This document shows, piece by piece, positions 19,906 to 30,850 of a stretch of 64,000 bases of DNA. Each line of letters starts with the position of its first letter. The first letter of the stretch is position 1. The notes below the pieces were generated by a model. It worked only from the letters and a program-made list of their open reading frames with translations. It made no database searches and had not been told where the DNA came from. A program made the position numbers and the translations under genes. The stretch is from an uncultured Bacteroidota bacterium (GTDB lineage Bacteria; Bacteroidota; Bacteroidia; Flavobacteriales; Flavobacteriaceae), in assembly GCA_902618245.1 (NCBI GenBank), contig CACMZR010000003.1, positions 124,001-188,000 on the forward strand, given 5' to 3'.

Positions 19906-20829
19906 TTATAAAATTTTTATCCCTACTTTGTTTACAGCAGATAAATATATGTCGTATTCTAAACCTAAGCTTTTGTAGATTTTTGCCATTGCATTGCCTA
20001 CTTTTTTTGCAGTTCCCATTCCTTTTGATAATGCAAATATTGATGGTCCTGAACCAGAAATACCGCTACCTAATGCACCATGATTCATAGCTTCATTTTT
20101 AACTTCCTCGAATTTTGGAATTAAAATTGATCTTGCAGGTTCAATCAATTCATCTTTTAAACTTCTTGATAAAAGGTTATAATCATTTGTATAAAGTGCA
20201 CTAATAAGTGCACCTAAATTTCCCCACTGTTTTATTGCTTTTTTTAATGGAACATCATCTTTTAAAATAGCCCTTGAATGGATTGTTTTTAATTCAATTT
20301 TAGGGTGTATTATTGTTACAATTAACTCTGGTGGACAAGGTAAACTAACAATATCTGTTGGATTAATACTTCGAACTAAAGTGAATCCTCCAAAGAGAAC
20401 TGGTGCTAGATTGTCAGCATGCTGCTCACCACTTGCTAATGCCTCACCAAACATTGCAAAATCTAGTAATTTGTTATTTTTGAATGGTCTTCCAAGTAAT
20501 TCATTTACAGCAAATACTGCTCCAGCTGAACTTGCTGCACTACTTCCGATTCCACTACCAGGTTTTATTTTTTTTTCAATATTTATAATAAATCCATTTT
20601 TTGTAGGATGAGATTTTAATAAAGCACTTACTGCAACACTAGCTACGTTCTTTAATGGGTTTTCAGGTATCTTGTAGCCTTTAATATTACCAATGTGAAC
20701 CCCAGGCTTTTCAGTCATTTCAACATGAATCGTGTCGCCAATAGGGTCTAGGCAAAATCCAAGGACATCAAATCCACATGACACATTGGCTACACTTGCA
20801 GGAGCAAAAACTTTGATCTCACTAATCAT
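19906..20829 (-). CDS. thrB: Homoserine kinase
   Basis: GHMP motif KPGSGIGSSAASSAGAVFAVN; in thr operon. Confidence 0.95.
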   Translation of the reverse strand: MISEIKVFAPASVANVSCGFDVLGFCLDPIGDTIHVEMTEKPGVHIGNIKGYKIPENPLKNVASVAVSALLKSHPTKNGFIINIEKKIKPGSGIGSSAASSAGAVFAVNELLGRPFKNNKLLDFAMFGEALASGEQHADNLAPVLFGGFTLVRSINPTDIVSLPCPPELIVTIIHPKIELKTIHSRAILKDDVPLKKAIKQWGNLGALISALYTNDYNLLSRSLKDELIEPARSILIPKFEEVKNEAMNHGALGSGISGSGPSIFALSKGMGTAKKVGNAMAKIYKSLGLEYDIYLSAVNKVGIKIL

Positions 20830-23279
20830 TTTGATTTACCTATTCTTATAATATCTCCAAAAATACCTCCTGCTGTAACATCAGCTCCTGCACCAGCACC
20901 CTTAACTATAAGCGGTTGTTCTTTGTATCTTGAAGTGTAAAAGAGAATTATGTTATCACTTCCTTTTAAATTATAAAAACTATGATTTTCATCAATTTCT
21001 CTCAGGCCAACAGAGGCTTTGCCGTTTTTAAGCTCAGCAACATATTTTAAGCGTTTATTTTTTTTGATAGCACTTTCTAATATTGATCTAAAGTGACTTT
21101 CATATCTATCAATAGATTTGTAAAGTTCATCATTGTTGTCACTTTTTAAGACTTCCTCTGGTATAAAACTATTATTTGTAATATCGTCCAGTTCAAGTTT
21201 AAATCCGCTTTCCCTTCCAAGGATTAATATTTTTCTAGCCACATCAATTCCGCTTAAATCTATCTTAGGATCAGGTTCAGTAAAGCCCTCTTTTTGTGCT
21301 TTTTGAACAATATTTTTAAAACTAGTATTAAGTTTATAATTATTAAATATATAGTTTAGGCTTCCAGATAAAATAGCTTGAATCTCTAAAATTTTATCTC
21401 CAGATGCAATAAGATTGTTAAGAGTATCAATAATTGGAAGAGCAGCGCCAACATTAGTTTCAAAAAGAAAAGGCGTTACAAATCGTCTTGCTGTGTTTTT
21501 TAGATTGTTGTAGTTTTTAAGGCTGCTAGCACATGCAATTTTGTTACACGTAACTACCCCAATACTATTTTTTAGATAACTCACATATTCTTCTGCTATT
21601 TCCTCGCTAGCAGTATTATCAATAAAAATACTGTTGCGTAAATTAAGTTTTTTAATATGATTGAAAAATTTTTCTCTATCTGCCTTAATACCAATTTTTT
21701 CTAAATCATCTTTCCATGTTTCCAAATTTATTGGATTTTCAGAAAGAATCATTTTACTTGAATTAGATATGGATATCACACGAATTTTTAATCTCAAGTT
21801 TTTTAAAAGGTAATCTTGTTGACCAAATAGTTGTTCGAGTAACTTGCCCCCAACGTTTCCTACTCCAGTTACAAACAAATTCAGTTCTTTGATTTGCTCT
21901 TCAAAAAAGCTTTCATGAATTGTGTTTAGTGCTTTTTGAGTATTTATTTTGTCTATCAGTATTGAAATGTTTCTTTCAGAAGCTCCCTGTGCAATTGCTC
22001 TGATATTAATATTGTTTGCTCCTAGACTACTAAATAATTTTCCACTAATACCCTGGTGTTCCTTCATTTTGTCTCCAACGATAGCAATATTAGTCATATT
22101 TTTTTCAATTTTCGCAGGCTCTACTTTCTGGAGATTTATTTCAAGTGCAAAGTTTTCATCAATTAGTTTTTTTGATAAATCGGCATCTTCTAACTTAACC
22201 CCTATACAAATTGAATGTTCAGAAGAGGCTTGAGTAATCATAATTATATTAATCTGCTTATCGGACAAAGTTTGGAATAATCTCTTTGAAAAACCTGGTA
22301 TTCCAATCATTCCACTACCCTCTAAACTTACTAAGGCGACATTTTCAATATGACTAACTCCTTTAACAATTTGACCACCAGACTTTTTTGAACCTTTACT
22401 GTCTATTCTAGTTCCCCGAGCGTTCGAATCAAATGTATTTTTGATATATATAGGTATACCTTTTTTTATAAGTGGCTGAAGAGTTGGTGGATAAATAACT
22501 TTAGCACCAAAATGTGAAAGCTCCATTGCTTCCTGGTAAGAGAGTTTTTTTATAGGTGTTGCTTGAGATACTAGTTTTGGATTCGCTGTGAACATACCAC
22601 TAACATCAGACCATATTTCTAATTGACTTGCATCAGAATAATTAGCTAGTAATGAGGCTGTTAAATCTGATCCCCCCCGGCCTAAGGTCAATGTGTTTCC
22701 TTCAACATCACTTGCTACAAACCCAGGAAATAAGGCAATTTTATATTTATTTTTCTTAAGAAAAGAGATAGTTTTCTTCTTACTTAGAAAATCATCAACA
22801 ACTTCGCGGTTATTAACAGTTTTTTTAAAAATTATTTCACGTGAGTCTTTAAAAGTAATGTCATTTACATTGTGCTTTAGAATTTTAAAAATAATATTAC
22901 TTGACAAAATTTCTCCAAAACTTAAAATTTTAGAATTACTTTTTGATGTAAGTTCATTTAATTTAAAAAGAGAGTCTAAAATCTCCTCAAGTTCATTAAT
23001 CTTTGCTTTTAAAAAACTTATTATTTCACTTTGCTTTGTGACTGGTATAAAATGATTAATTAATACCATGTGTCTTTTTTCTATGATATTTAAGAACTCT
23101 TTATAATTTATTTCTGAATTGCTGGCACTTTTAGCCATAGCAGATAGAAGATCTGTAATGCCACTTAATGCAGATACGACAACTAATTGCTTTTGATCAC
23201 TCCTCTTAATGATGTCAATTACCAAGGAAAGGCTATCTGGATTTGCTACAGAAGTACCTCCAAACTTAACAACTTTCAT
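20826..23279 (-). CDS. thrA: Bifunctional aspartokinase I / homoserine dehydrogenase I
   Basis: MKVVKFGGTSVANPDSL; LGRGGSDLTASLLA; FVTGVGNVGGKLLEQL. Confidence 0.96.
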   Translation of the reverse strand: MKVVKFGGTSVANPDSLSLVIDIIKRSDQKQLVVVSALSGITDLLSAMAKSASNSEINYKEFLNIIEKRHMVLINHFIPVTKQSEIISFLKAKINELEEILDSLFKLNELTSKSNSKILSFGEILSSNIIFKILKHNVNDITFKDSREIIFKKTVNNREVVDDFLSKKKTISFLKKNKYKIALFPGFVASDVEGNTLTLGRGGSDLTASLLANYSDASQLEIWSDVSGMFTANPKLVSQATPIKKLSYQEAMELSHFGAKVIYPPTLQPLIKKGIPIYIKNTFDSNARGTRIDSKGSKKSGGQIVKGVSHIENVALVSLEGSGMIGIPGFSKRLFQTLSDKQINIIMITQASSEHSICIGVKLEDADLSKKLIDENFALEINLQKVEPAKIEKNMTNIAIVGDKMKEHQGISGKLFSSLGANNINIRAIAQGASERNISILIDKINTQKALNTIHESFFEEQIKELNLFVTGVGNVGGKLLEQLFGQQDYLLKNLRLKIRVISISNSSKMILSENPINLETWKDDLEKIGIKADREKFFNHIKKLNLRNSIFIDNTASEEIAEEYVSYLKNSIGVVTCNKIACASSLKNYNNLKNTARRFVTPFLFETNVGAALPIIDTLNNLIASGDKILEIQAILSGSLNYIFNNYKLNTSFKNIVQKAQKEGFTEPDPKIDLSGIDVARKILILGRESGFKLELDDITNNSFIPEEVLKSDNNDELYKSIDRYESHFRSILESAIKKNKRLKYVAELKNGKASVGLREIDENHSFYNLKGSDNIILFYTSRYKEQPLIVKGAGAGADVTAGGIFGDIIRIGKSK

Positions 23280-23404
23280 ACAATAGTTGATATATTTTTA
23301 AACTTACTTTTAACAATAAGCGCAAAAATAACATTTATTGTTTGGCAAAATACAATTTGGTGAAAAACGTTTAGAATTATTAAAAGTTTTAAAAGAATTT
23401 AATA

Positions 23405-25945
23405 TTAGTTTTCGACTTTTTCTTTTACAATTAATTCTAGATTATCTTCTTTTTTATTTTTATCTATAAGAATTTTGTCACCCTCAGCTATTGAATTGTT
23501 TACAACATTTTCAGCAACTAAATCTTCAACATATTTCTGAATCGCCCTGTTAAGTGGTCTTGCACCATATTTGGAATCATACCCTTTTTCAGTTATGTAA
23601 TCCCTAGCTGAATTTGATATTTCAATTTTATAACCTAGCTTAATGATTCTATTAATTAGTTTTATTAGCTCTATATCAACTATTTTTCTAATATGTTTCT
23701 TTTCAAGGTTGTTGAAGATTACAATATCATCTACTCTATTTAAGAATTCAGGTGAAAAAGTTTTCTTTAATTCCTTTTGAATAACCCCTTTTTCAATTTC
23801 ACTTGATTGAGCCCTTTGTGAAGAAGTCTCGAATCCTAAACCATTTCCAAAATCTTTAACTTGGCGAGCACCAATATTTGACGTCATTATAATTATTGTA
23901 TTTTGAAAATTGATTTTTCTTCCAAGACTATCTGTTAAAAATCCATCGTCAAGAACTTGCAAAAGCATATTAAATATATCAGGATGAGCTTTTTCAACTT
24001 CATCAAGCAATATTACAGAATATGGCCTTGTTCGTACCTTTTCAGTTAACTGCCCACCTTCTTCGTATCCAACATAACCAGGAGGTGAACCGATTAACCT
24101 TGATATTGCGAATTTCTCCATATATTCACTCATATCCACACGAACTAAGTTTTCTTCTGAATCAAAAATTTCTGAGGCTAATATTTTAGCCAATTGGGTC
24201 TTTCCAACTCCAGTTTGACCTAAAAAAATAAACGATCCAATTGGTTTATCAGGAGCTTTTAATCCAGCTCTATTACGTTGAATTGCCCTAACAACTTTTT
24301 CAACTGCTTCATCCTGACCGATTAATTTAGACTGTATCAATTTCTTTAGCTTTGAGAGTTTACTTTTTTCAGATTTAACGATTTTGTTTACCGGGACATT
24401 GGTCATCATTGAAACAACATCAGCTATGTCGTTATCGTTAACTGTAATCCTATTTTGTCTAGATTCCTCCTGCCACTTTTCTTGGGCTTCTAAAAGTGAT
24501 TTTTCAACACGCTTTTCATCATCTCGAAGTTTGGCAGCCTCTTCGTATTTTTGTCTCTTTACAACTGTATTTTTCAGATCACGTACCTGATCTAGTTGGC
24601 TTTCAAGTTCAATAATTTCTTTAGGAACACTCATATTGTTGATGTGGACTCTAGAACCAGCTTCATCAAGAGCATCTATTGCTTTATCTGGTAAGTATCG
24701 GTCTGACATGTATCGGTTAGTCAGGTCAACACATGCACTCAAAGCTTCATCAGTATAATTTACATTGTGGTGATTTTCATATCGTTCTTTTATATTTTTA
24801 AGAATTTCAAGTGTTTCTTCAGGTGTAGTTTGTTCTACTAATATTTTCTGAAATCTTCTTTCCAATGCACCATCTTTTTCAATATTCTGACGATATTCAT
24901 CAAGGGTAGTTGCACCAATACACTGTATCTCGCCTCTTGCCAATGCTGGCTTGAACATATTTGAAGCGTCTAAGCTTCCTGTAGCACCACCAGCTCCAAC
25001 TATAGTGTGTATTTCATCTATAAATAGGATTATATCATCATTTTTTTCAAGCTCATTCATGAGTGCTTTCATTCGTTCTTCAAATTGACCTCTGTATTTT
25101 GTTCCAGCAACCAAACTGGCTAAGTCAAGTCCAACTACTCTCTTGTTGTATAAAACTCTAGACACTCTTTTCTGAATTATTCTCAATGCAAGTCCTTCTG
25201 CAATAGCAGATTTTCCAACTCCAGGTTCACCAATAAGTAGTGGATTATTCTTTTTTCTCCTACTTAAAATTTGCGATACTCTTTCTATCTCTTTCTCTCT
25301 TCCAACAACTGGGTCAAGTTTTTCTTGTTCGGCTAACGCAGTTATGTCTCTACCAAAATTATCCAAAACTGGGGTTTTCGATTTTTTATTTGTTTTTGTC
25401 TCAGAAGTTGGTATAAATGGATTTTCTTTACTATCTCCACCATTTTCTTTTTCATCAGGGAAAGAAGAAGATGGAAGTTCTTCATATGTGTCAGAGTCAT
25501 TTGCAAGCATTAACTTGAATTGTTCTTTAACAATGTCGTAGTCGACGTTTAATTGTGAAAGAAGCTTAGTCGTTGGATCGTTCTCATTACGAAGAATGCA
25601 AAGTAATAAGTGAACAGTATTGATTAATTCACTTTGGAATAATTTTGCTTCGAGAAAAGTAGTTTTTAAAGCCCTTTCAGCTTGGCGAGTTAAATGAAGG
25701 TTTTTCTTATCATTTAATTTTTGATTATCATCAATAGTGGCAGGATTTAAGATCTCAACCTTGCGTCTAAGTTCTTCTAAGTTGATTTCAATAGAATTCA
25801 AAATAGCAATAGCTTTTCCTCCCCCATCTCTTAAAATACCGAGCATAAGATGTTCAGTGCCAATAAAGTTGTGCCCAAGTCTTAAAGCCTCTTCTTTACT
25901 GAAAGCAATTACATCCTTTACACGCGGTGAAAAATTATCATCCAT
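23405..25945 (-). CDS. clpC: ATP-dependent Clp protease ATP-binding subunit (ClpC-type)
   Basis: Clp N repeats, Walker [10 protein letters not shown] and [12 protein letters not shown]-like middle region. Confidence 0.95.
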   Translation of the reverse strand: MDDNFSPRVKDVIAFSKEEALRLGHNFIGTEHLMLGILRDGGGKAIAILNSIEINLEELRRKVEILNPATIDDNQKLNDKKNLHLTRQAERALKTTFLEAKLFQSELINTVHLLLCILRNENDPTTKLLSQLNVDYDIVKEQFKLMLANDSDTYEELPSSSFPDEKENGGDSKENPFIPTSETKTNKKSKTPVLDNFGRDITALAEQEKLDPVVGREKEIERVSQILSRRKKNNPLLIGEPGVGKSAIAEGLALRIIQKRVSRVLYNKRVVGLDLASLVAGTKYRGQFEERMKALMNELEKNDDIILFIDEIHTIVGAGGATGSLDASNMFKPALARGEIQCIGATTLDEYRQNIEKDGALERRFQKILVEQTTPEETLEILKNIKERYENHHNVNYTDEALSACVDLTNRYMSDRYLPDKAIDALDEAGSRVHINNMSVPKEIIELESQLDQVRDLKNTVVKRQKYEEAAKLRDDEKRVEKSLLEAQEKWQEESRQNRITVNDNDIADVVSMMTNVPVNKIVKSEKSKLSKLKKLIQSKLIGQDEAVEKVVRAIQRNRAGLKAPDKPIGSFIFLGQTGVGKTQLAKILASEIFDSEENLVRVDMSEYMEKFAISRLIGSPPGYVGYEEGGQLTEKVRTRPYSVILLDEVEKAHPDIFNMLLQVLDDGFLTDSLGRKINFQNTIIIMTSNIGARQVKDFGNGLGFETSSQRAQSSEIEKGVIQKELKKTFSPEFLNRVDDIVIFNNLEKKHIRKIVDIELIKLINRIIKLGYKIEISNSARDYITEKGYDSKYGARPLNRAIQKYVEDLVAENVVNNSIAEGDKILIDKNKKEDNLELIVKEKVEN

Positions 25946-26159
25946 AGCATATTGTTTATAAAATATATGTCAAAAAATAGACCAAAAACTCATTACACTG
26001 CTAATTGACAAAAAATTATTAAGAATTCAAAAAAAGGTGGGGTATTATTTACCACCAAAACTGCCTCTAAATATGTTAATAATTTTAGGTATTTACTACA
26101 CACAACAATCCTTTATTGTGCTCTGTTTATGTACTTTTACTATAATAAACATATGGCAA

Positions 26160-28655
26160 ATGAATCAAGAAGATAAATTAATTCCAATCAAGATTGAAGA
26201 TGAGATGAAGTCAGCTTACATTGATTATTCAATGTCTGTCATTGTGTCACGCGCACTTCCTGATGTCAGAGATGGACTTAAACCAGTTCACAGGCGTGTA
26301 CTTTTCGGAATGCATGAACTCGGAATTAGATCTAATACAGCCTACAAAAAATCAGCCCGTATTGTTGGAGAAGTTTTAGGAAAATATCATCCGCATGGAG
26401 ACAGTTCAGTTTATGACACAATGGTTCGTATGGCACAAGATTGGAGCTTGAGATATCTTTTGGTTGATGGACAAGGAAATTTCGGTTCGATTGACGGAGA
26501 TAGTCCTGCTGCAATGCGATATACCGAAGCTCGAATGAAAAAAATGTCGGAGGATCTAATGGCAGATATTGAAAAAGAAACAGTGGACTTGCAATTGAAC
26601 TTTGATGATACTTTAAATGAGCCCACAGTTCTTCCTACAAGAGTTCCAAACCTGCTCATTAATGGTGCATCAGGAATCGCTGTTGGTATGGCAACAAATA
26701 TGCCTCCACATAATTTAAGCGAAGTTGTCGAAGGTACTATACAATACATCGATAACAATGACATTTCTATTGAAGATTTAATTCAAACAATAAAAGCTCC
26801 AGATTTTCCAACAGGAGGAATAATTTATGGATATGATGGGGTAAGGGAAGCTTTTCTTACAGGAAGAGGTCGAGTTGTATTAAGAGGCAAAGCAAATATT
26901 GAACAAATAAAAGGAAGAGAATGCATAATTGTAGATGAAATTCCTTATCAAGTAAATAAAGCTGAAATGATTCGTAAAACAGCCGAATTGGTTAACGATA
27001 AAAAAATTGATGGGATTAGTACAATAAGAGATGAGTCTGACCGCAACGGAATGAGAATTGTTTATGTTCTAAAGAGAGACGCAATTCCCAATATAGTTTT
27101 AAACAAACTTTACAAATATACCTCATTACAATCATCATTCAGTGTAAACAACATAGCTTTAGTAGGTGGTAAACCTCAGATGTTGAATCTAAAAGAAATG
27201 ATTCATTATTTTGTAGAGCACCGTCATGATGTAGTTGTACGTAGAACTAAATTTGAATTAAAAAAAGCTGAAGAAAGAGCTCATATTTTAGAGGGTTTAA
27301 TTAAAGCGTCTGACAATATTGACGAGGTAATTAAAATAGTCAGAGCTTCCCAAAATACAGAGGAAGCAAAGAAAAATTTAGTTAAACGTTTTGAGCTTAC
27401 AGATACTCAAGCCAAAGCCATAGTCGAGATGCGACTCAGACAATTAACTGGACTAGAACAAGATAAACTAAGATCAGAATACGATAGTCTAGTAAAAACA
27501 ATTGCAGACCTTAAAAATATTCTTGAAAAAAAAGACCGACGAATGTCAATTATCAAGGACGAACTTATTGAGGTTAAAGATAAATATGGAGATGAACGTC
27601 GTTCAAAAATTGAATATGCCGGAGGGGATTTTAGCATGGAGGATATGATTCCAAACGAAAAAGTTGTAATTACTATTTCTCATGCAGGTTATATTAAAAG
27701 AACTCCTTTAGTAGAGTATAAGACCCAAAATAGAGGGGGAGTTGGACAAAAAGCCTCTACCACAAGAGATGAAGACTTTCTTCAAGACCTGTTTGTAGGG
27801 ACTAATCACCAGTATATGCTGTTTTTTACCCAAAAGGGAAAATGTTTTTGGATGCGTGTATTTGAGATTCCTGAGGGATCAAAAACTTCTAAAGGTAGAG
27901 CTATACAAAACTTAATCAATATAGAACAAGATGATAAGGTTGAAGCTTTTATTTGTACTCAGGATCTGAAAGATCAAGATTATATTAATAATCATTATGT
28001 AATAATGGCCACTAGAAAAGGCCAAGTGAAAAAAACCTCATTAGAACAATATTCACGTCCAAGAACTAATGGGATTAATGCAATTAACATTAGAGAGGGA
28101 GATGTCCTTTTGGAAGCAAAATTAACTACAGGTAATAGCCACGTGATGTTAGCTGTAAAATCTGGGAAAGCAATTAGGTTTGAGGAGAGTAAAACACGAC
28201 CGATGGGACGTGGTGCCTCGGGTGTTAGAGGAATTACTCTCAATAACGATAATGATGAGGTAGTAGGCATGGTTGCTGTAAATGACATGGATGCAAACAT
28301 CCTAGTAGTTTCAGAAAATGGTTATGGTAAGAGGTCAAGCCTCGACGATTATAGGGTCACAAATAGAGGGGGTAAAGGAGTAAAAACTATATCAGTTACA
28401 GAAAAAACAGGAAAACTTGTTGCTATTAAAAACGTTAACGACCAAGATGACTTAATGATCATAAACAAATCAGGTATCGCTATCAGAATGGAAGTTAGTG
28501 GACTAAGGGTTATGGGTCGAGCAACCCAAGGAGTTAAACTAATAAACTTAAAAGCAGATGATAGAATTGCTGCTGTTGCAAAAGTTATGAAAGACGATGA
28601 TAAAATAGAGGACATAAATGATCTTGAAGTAAACGATGGCACTATTATTGAGTAA
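26160..28655 (+). CDS. gyrA: DNA gyrase subunit A
   Basis: Natural start [47 protein letters not shown]-terminal beta-pinwheel repeats. Confidence 0.96.
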   Translation: MNQEDKLIPIKIEDEMKSAYIDYSMSVIVSRALPDVRDGLKPVHRRVLFGMHELGIRSNTAYKKSARIVGEVLGKYHPHGDSSVYDTMVRMAQDWSLRYLLVDGQGNFGSIDGDSPAAMRYTEARMKKMSEDLMADIEKETVDLQLNFDDTLNEPTVLPTRVPNLLINGASGIAVGMATNMPPHNLSEVVEGTIQYIDNNDISIEDLIQTIKAPDFPTGGIIYGYDGVREAFLTGRGRVVLRGKANIEQIKGRECIIVDEIPYQVNKAEMIRKTAELVNDKKIDGISTIRDESDRNGMRIVYVLKRDAIPNIVLNKLYKYTSLQSSFSVNNIALVGGKPQMLNLKEMIHYFVEHRHDVVVRRTKFELKKAEERAHILEGLIKASDNIDEVIKIVRASQNTEEAKKNLVKRFELTDTQAKAIVEMRLRQLTGLEQDKLRSEYDSLVKTIADLKNILEKKDRRMSIIKDELIEVKDKYGDERRSKIEYAGGDFSMEDMIPNEKVVITISHAGYIKRTPLVEYKTQNRGGVGQKASTTRDEDFLQDLFVGTNHQYMLFFTQKGKCFWMRVFEIPEGSKTSKGRAIQNLINIEQDDKVEAFICTQDLKDQDYINNHYVIMATRKGQVKKTSLEQYSRPRTNGINAINIREGDVLLEAKLTTGNSHVMLAVKSGKAIRFEESKTRPMGRGASGVRGITLNNDNDEVVGMVAVNDMDANILVVSENGYGKRSSLDDYRVTNRGGKGVKTISVTEKTGKLVAIKNVNDQDDLMIINKSGIAIRMEVSGLRVMGRATQGVKLINLKADDRIAAVAKVMKDDDKIEDINDLEVNDGTIIE

Positions 28656-28674
28656 AATTAATAAACAAAAAACA

Positions 28675-29895
28675 ATGAATAAATATCTTATACTAACATT
28701 AATCTTATTTATTAATATTATTATTGGTCAAAAAAAGGAAATTAAAAAAGCTGAAAAGCTTTTCGAATCTGGTGATGTCAAAGGTGCTTCTGATTTACTT
28801 ATAAATAACAAAAGTCTATTCGAGTCGGCTGACCAAAAAGTTTTACTACAGAAAATATATCTTGAGGGAAAAATTGATCAGGCAAACGGTAAATTTCAAT
28901 CTGCATATGATAAGTATAAGCAATATGCTTCTTTAGGTGGAAAAGATATTGGATATGACGACCAAATAATCAAACTCACCTCTGACCTGGTAAACAGTGC
29001 CATAGAAGATAATGCCGAAAATCGTTATTCCGATTCTGCGCCTAAACTTTACTTAGCTTATTCTATAAACCCAGAAACCAATCAAGATTATCTCTATTAC
29101 GCGGCAGGAAATTCAATTAGTGGGCAAGATTTTGATACAGCTTTAACATATTACAATCTATTAAAGGAGATGAAGTATGAAGGAATTTCGACTAGATACT
29201 TTGCGAAACCAGCTGGTGAGGAAGAAGAGGTCGAATTTTCAGAGTCCGAGTATAATGTTTACAAAAAGACAAAACAGTATACCGATTTTAGAGAAGAAAC
29301 CTCTGAGTCAAGATATCCTGAGATTATAAAAAATATTGCACTGATTTATGCTCAAAAAGGTGATAATGACAAAGCGATGGAAGCGGTCAAACTAGCAAGG
29401 GAAGCCGATCCTAAAGATTTAAACCTTATTCTTACAGAAGCCAACCTCTATATTCAGCTTAACGAAAACGACCGTTTTGAAGAGCTAATGAAAGAAGCTA
29501 TTGAACAAGATCCTGAAAATGCAGTACTTTATTTTAACATTGGTGTTGTCAATGCACAAAAAGGAAACAAAACAGATGCAATAAAATATTACAAAAAAAC
29601 TATTGAGCTAGATCCAAATTTTGAGTCAGGATACTTAAATCTTGTATCTCTGATTTTACAAGGTGAAAGCTCAATTGTAGAGGAAATGAATGGCTTAGGT
29701 ACCTCAAGAGCTGACAACGCCAGATATGATGAGCTAAAAACTGAAAGAGAAAACCTTTACAAGGAGTGTGTGCCAATCTTAGAAAAGCTTGTAAACATAA
29801 ATCAAAATCAAGAAGCTGTAAAAACACTTATGAATATATATGGTACATTAGGAAATACTGAAGGTTTTAAGAAAATGAAGGATTTAGTAAAGTAG
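28675..29895 (+). CDS. Exported tetratricopeptide repeat protein
   Basis: Signal peptide MNKYLILTLILFINIIIGQ and TPR motifs (AVLYFNIGVVNAQKGNKTDAIKYYKKTIELDPNF). Confidence 0.88.
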   Translation: MNKYLILTLILFINIIIGQKKEIKKAEKLFESGDVKGASDLLINNKSLFESADQKVLLQKIYLEGKIDQANGKFQSAYDKYKQYASLGGKDIGYDDQIIKLTSDLVNSAIEDNAENRYSDSAPKLYLAYSINPETNQDYLYYAAGNSISGQDFDTALTYYNLLKEMKYEGISTRYFAKPAGEEEEVEFSESEYNVYKKTKQYTDFREETSESRYPEIIKNIALIYAQKGDNDKAMEAVKLAREADPKDLNLILTEANLYIQLNENDRFEELMKEAIEQDPENAVLYFNIGVVNAQKGNKTDAIKYYKKTIELDPNFESGYLNLVSLILQGESSIVEEMNGLGTSRADNARYDELKTERENLYKECVPILEKLVNINQNQEAVKTLMNIYGTLGNTEGFKKMKDLVK

Positions 29896-29977
29896 CTACT
29901 ATATACTTTTATATAAAATGTATGTTTAAAAGTTTACCTCGATATAAAAGAGATGACCTAAGAGATGGTATTCTATT

Positions 29978-30727
29978 TCAGAAAATCTTTTTTATAATTC
30001 TTAGTTTGTGGCTATGCTTTTTTGTTTCTAAGTTATATATTCCTGTTTGATCTATTCTGTCAATTCTAACTTTACCGTGTGAGTGTAGAATATAATTGTT
30101 TTCAAGCAAAATTCCAACGTGAATAATCTTTCCTTCATCATCATCAAAGAAAGCGAGATCGCCTGCATGACTTTCGTCAATAAAACTTAGAGTTTCTCCT
30201 ATTTCAGATTGTAGACTGGCATCTCTAGGTATAAAATGACCATTAATTCTGTATGTCATTTGAGTAAGACCAGAACAATCTATACCTATGGGTGTTTTAC
30301 CACCCCATAAATATGGAGAATTTAAATATAGAGAAGCAGTTTTGAGTAGATCTGATTTTTTATTAGATTTTGATTGAAAAGGACCATCAAATTTATGTCC
30401 TAGATATTTACATGCTCCAACATTACTTCCTAACAACAAGCATGCTAATTTATTTTCAGATGTTTCAATATAATTAATTAATCTGTTGCTATAACTATTT
30501 ATGTTAAAGCTAATTTCTTCTGCAATATCTTTTCTAATATCTACAAATTGTTTTTTATCAATCCACCCTGTATATTCATCGCTGAGTGTTATTATTTTAA
30601 TCCAATCTTTTTCTTCTGCTAATAATTTAAAGCAGTCGCCATAAAGGAGTTGAGAAATAAGTTCACTTTTATGTGAATTGTTGCTTCTAATCGGTACTAT
30701 GCTTAAATTACATATTCCGTATTCCAA
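29978..30727 (-). CDS. C40 (NlpC/P60) peptidase with SH3-like N-terminus
   Basis: YLWGGKTPIGIDCSGLTQM; DLAFFDDDEGKIIHVGILL. Confidence 0.93.
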   Translation of the reverse strand: MEYGICNLSIVPIRSNNSHKSELISQLLYGDCFKLLAEEKDWIKIITLSDEYTGWIDKKQFVDIRKDIAEEISFNINSYSNRLINYIETSENKLACLLLGSNVGACKYLGHKFDGPFQSKSNKKSDLLKTASLYLNSPYLWGGKTPIGIDCSGLTQMTYRINGHFIPRDASLQSEIGETLSFIDESHAGDLAFFDDDEGKIIHVGILLENNYILHSHGKVRIDRIDQTGIYNLETKKHSHKLRIIKKIF

Positions 30728-30850
30728 AACTATTTAAAATTGATGTTTACACTGGAGTAAAAATAAAAATTTTAATTTCTTAAATGTCAAGTAGAATCTA
30801 AAATATATATATTCATTACAAGATTATGTAGATTTGAAATAAAAAAATAT

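Noticed and set aside
22693-23055. 120-aa plus-strand ORF inside thrA
   Set aside because: Antisense to a well-conserved gene; Ile/Leu/Phe/Ser-rich shadow ORF.
26037-26159. 41-aa N-terminal extension of GyrA in the ORF track
   Set aside because: Conserved GyrA start is [16 protein letters not shown] at 26160; upstream part is likely 5' UTR.
26411-26764. 117-aa minus-strand ORF antisense to gyrA
   Set aside because: Antisense to a highly conserved coding region; no independent support.
28636-28674. Upstream start of the TPR protein overlapping gyrA
   Set aside because: ATG at 28675 begins a clear signal peptide; the earlier start has none.
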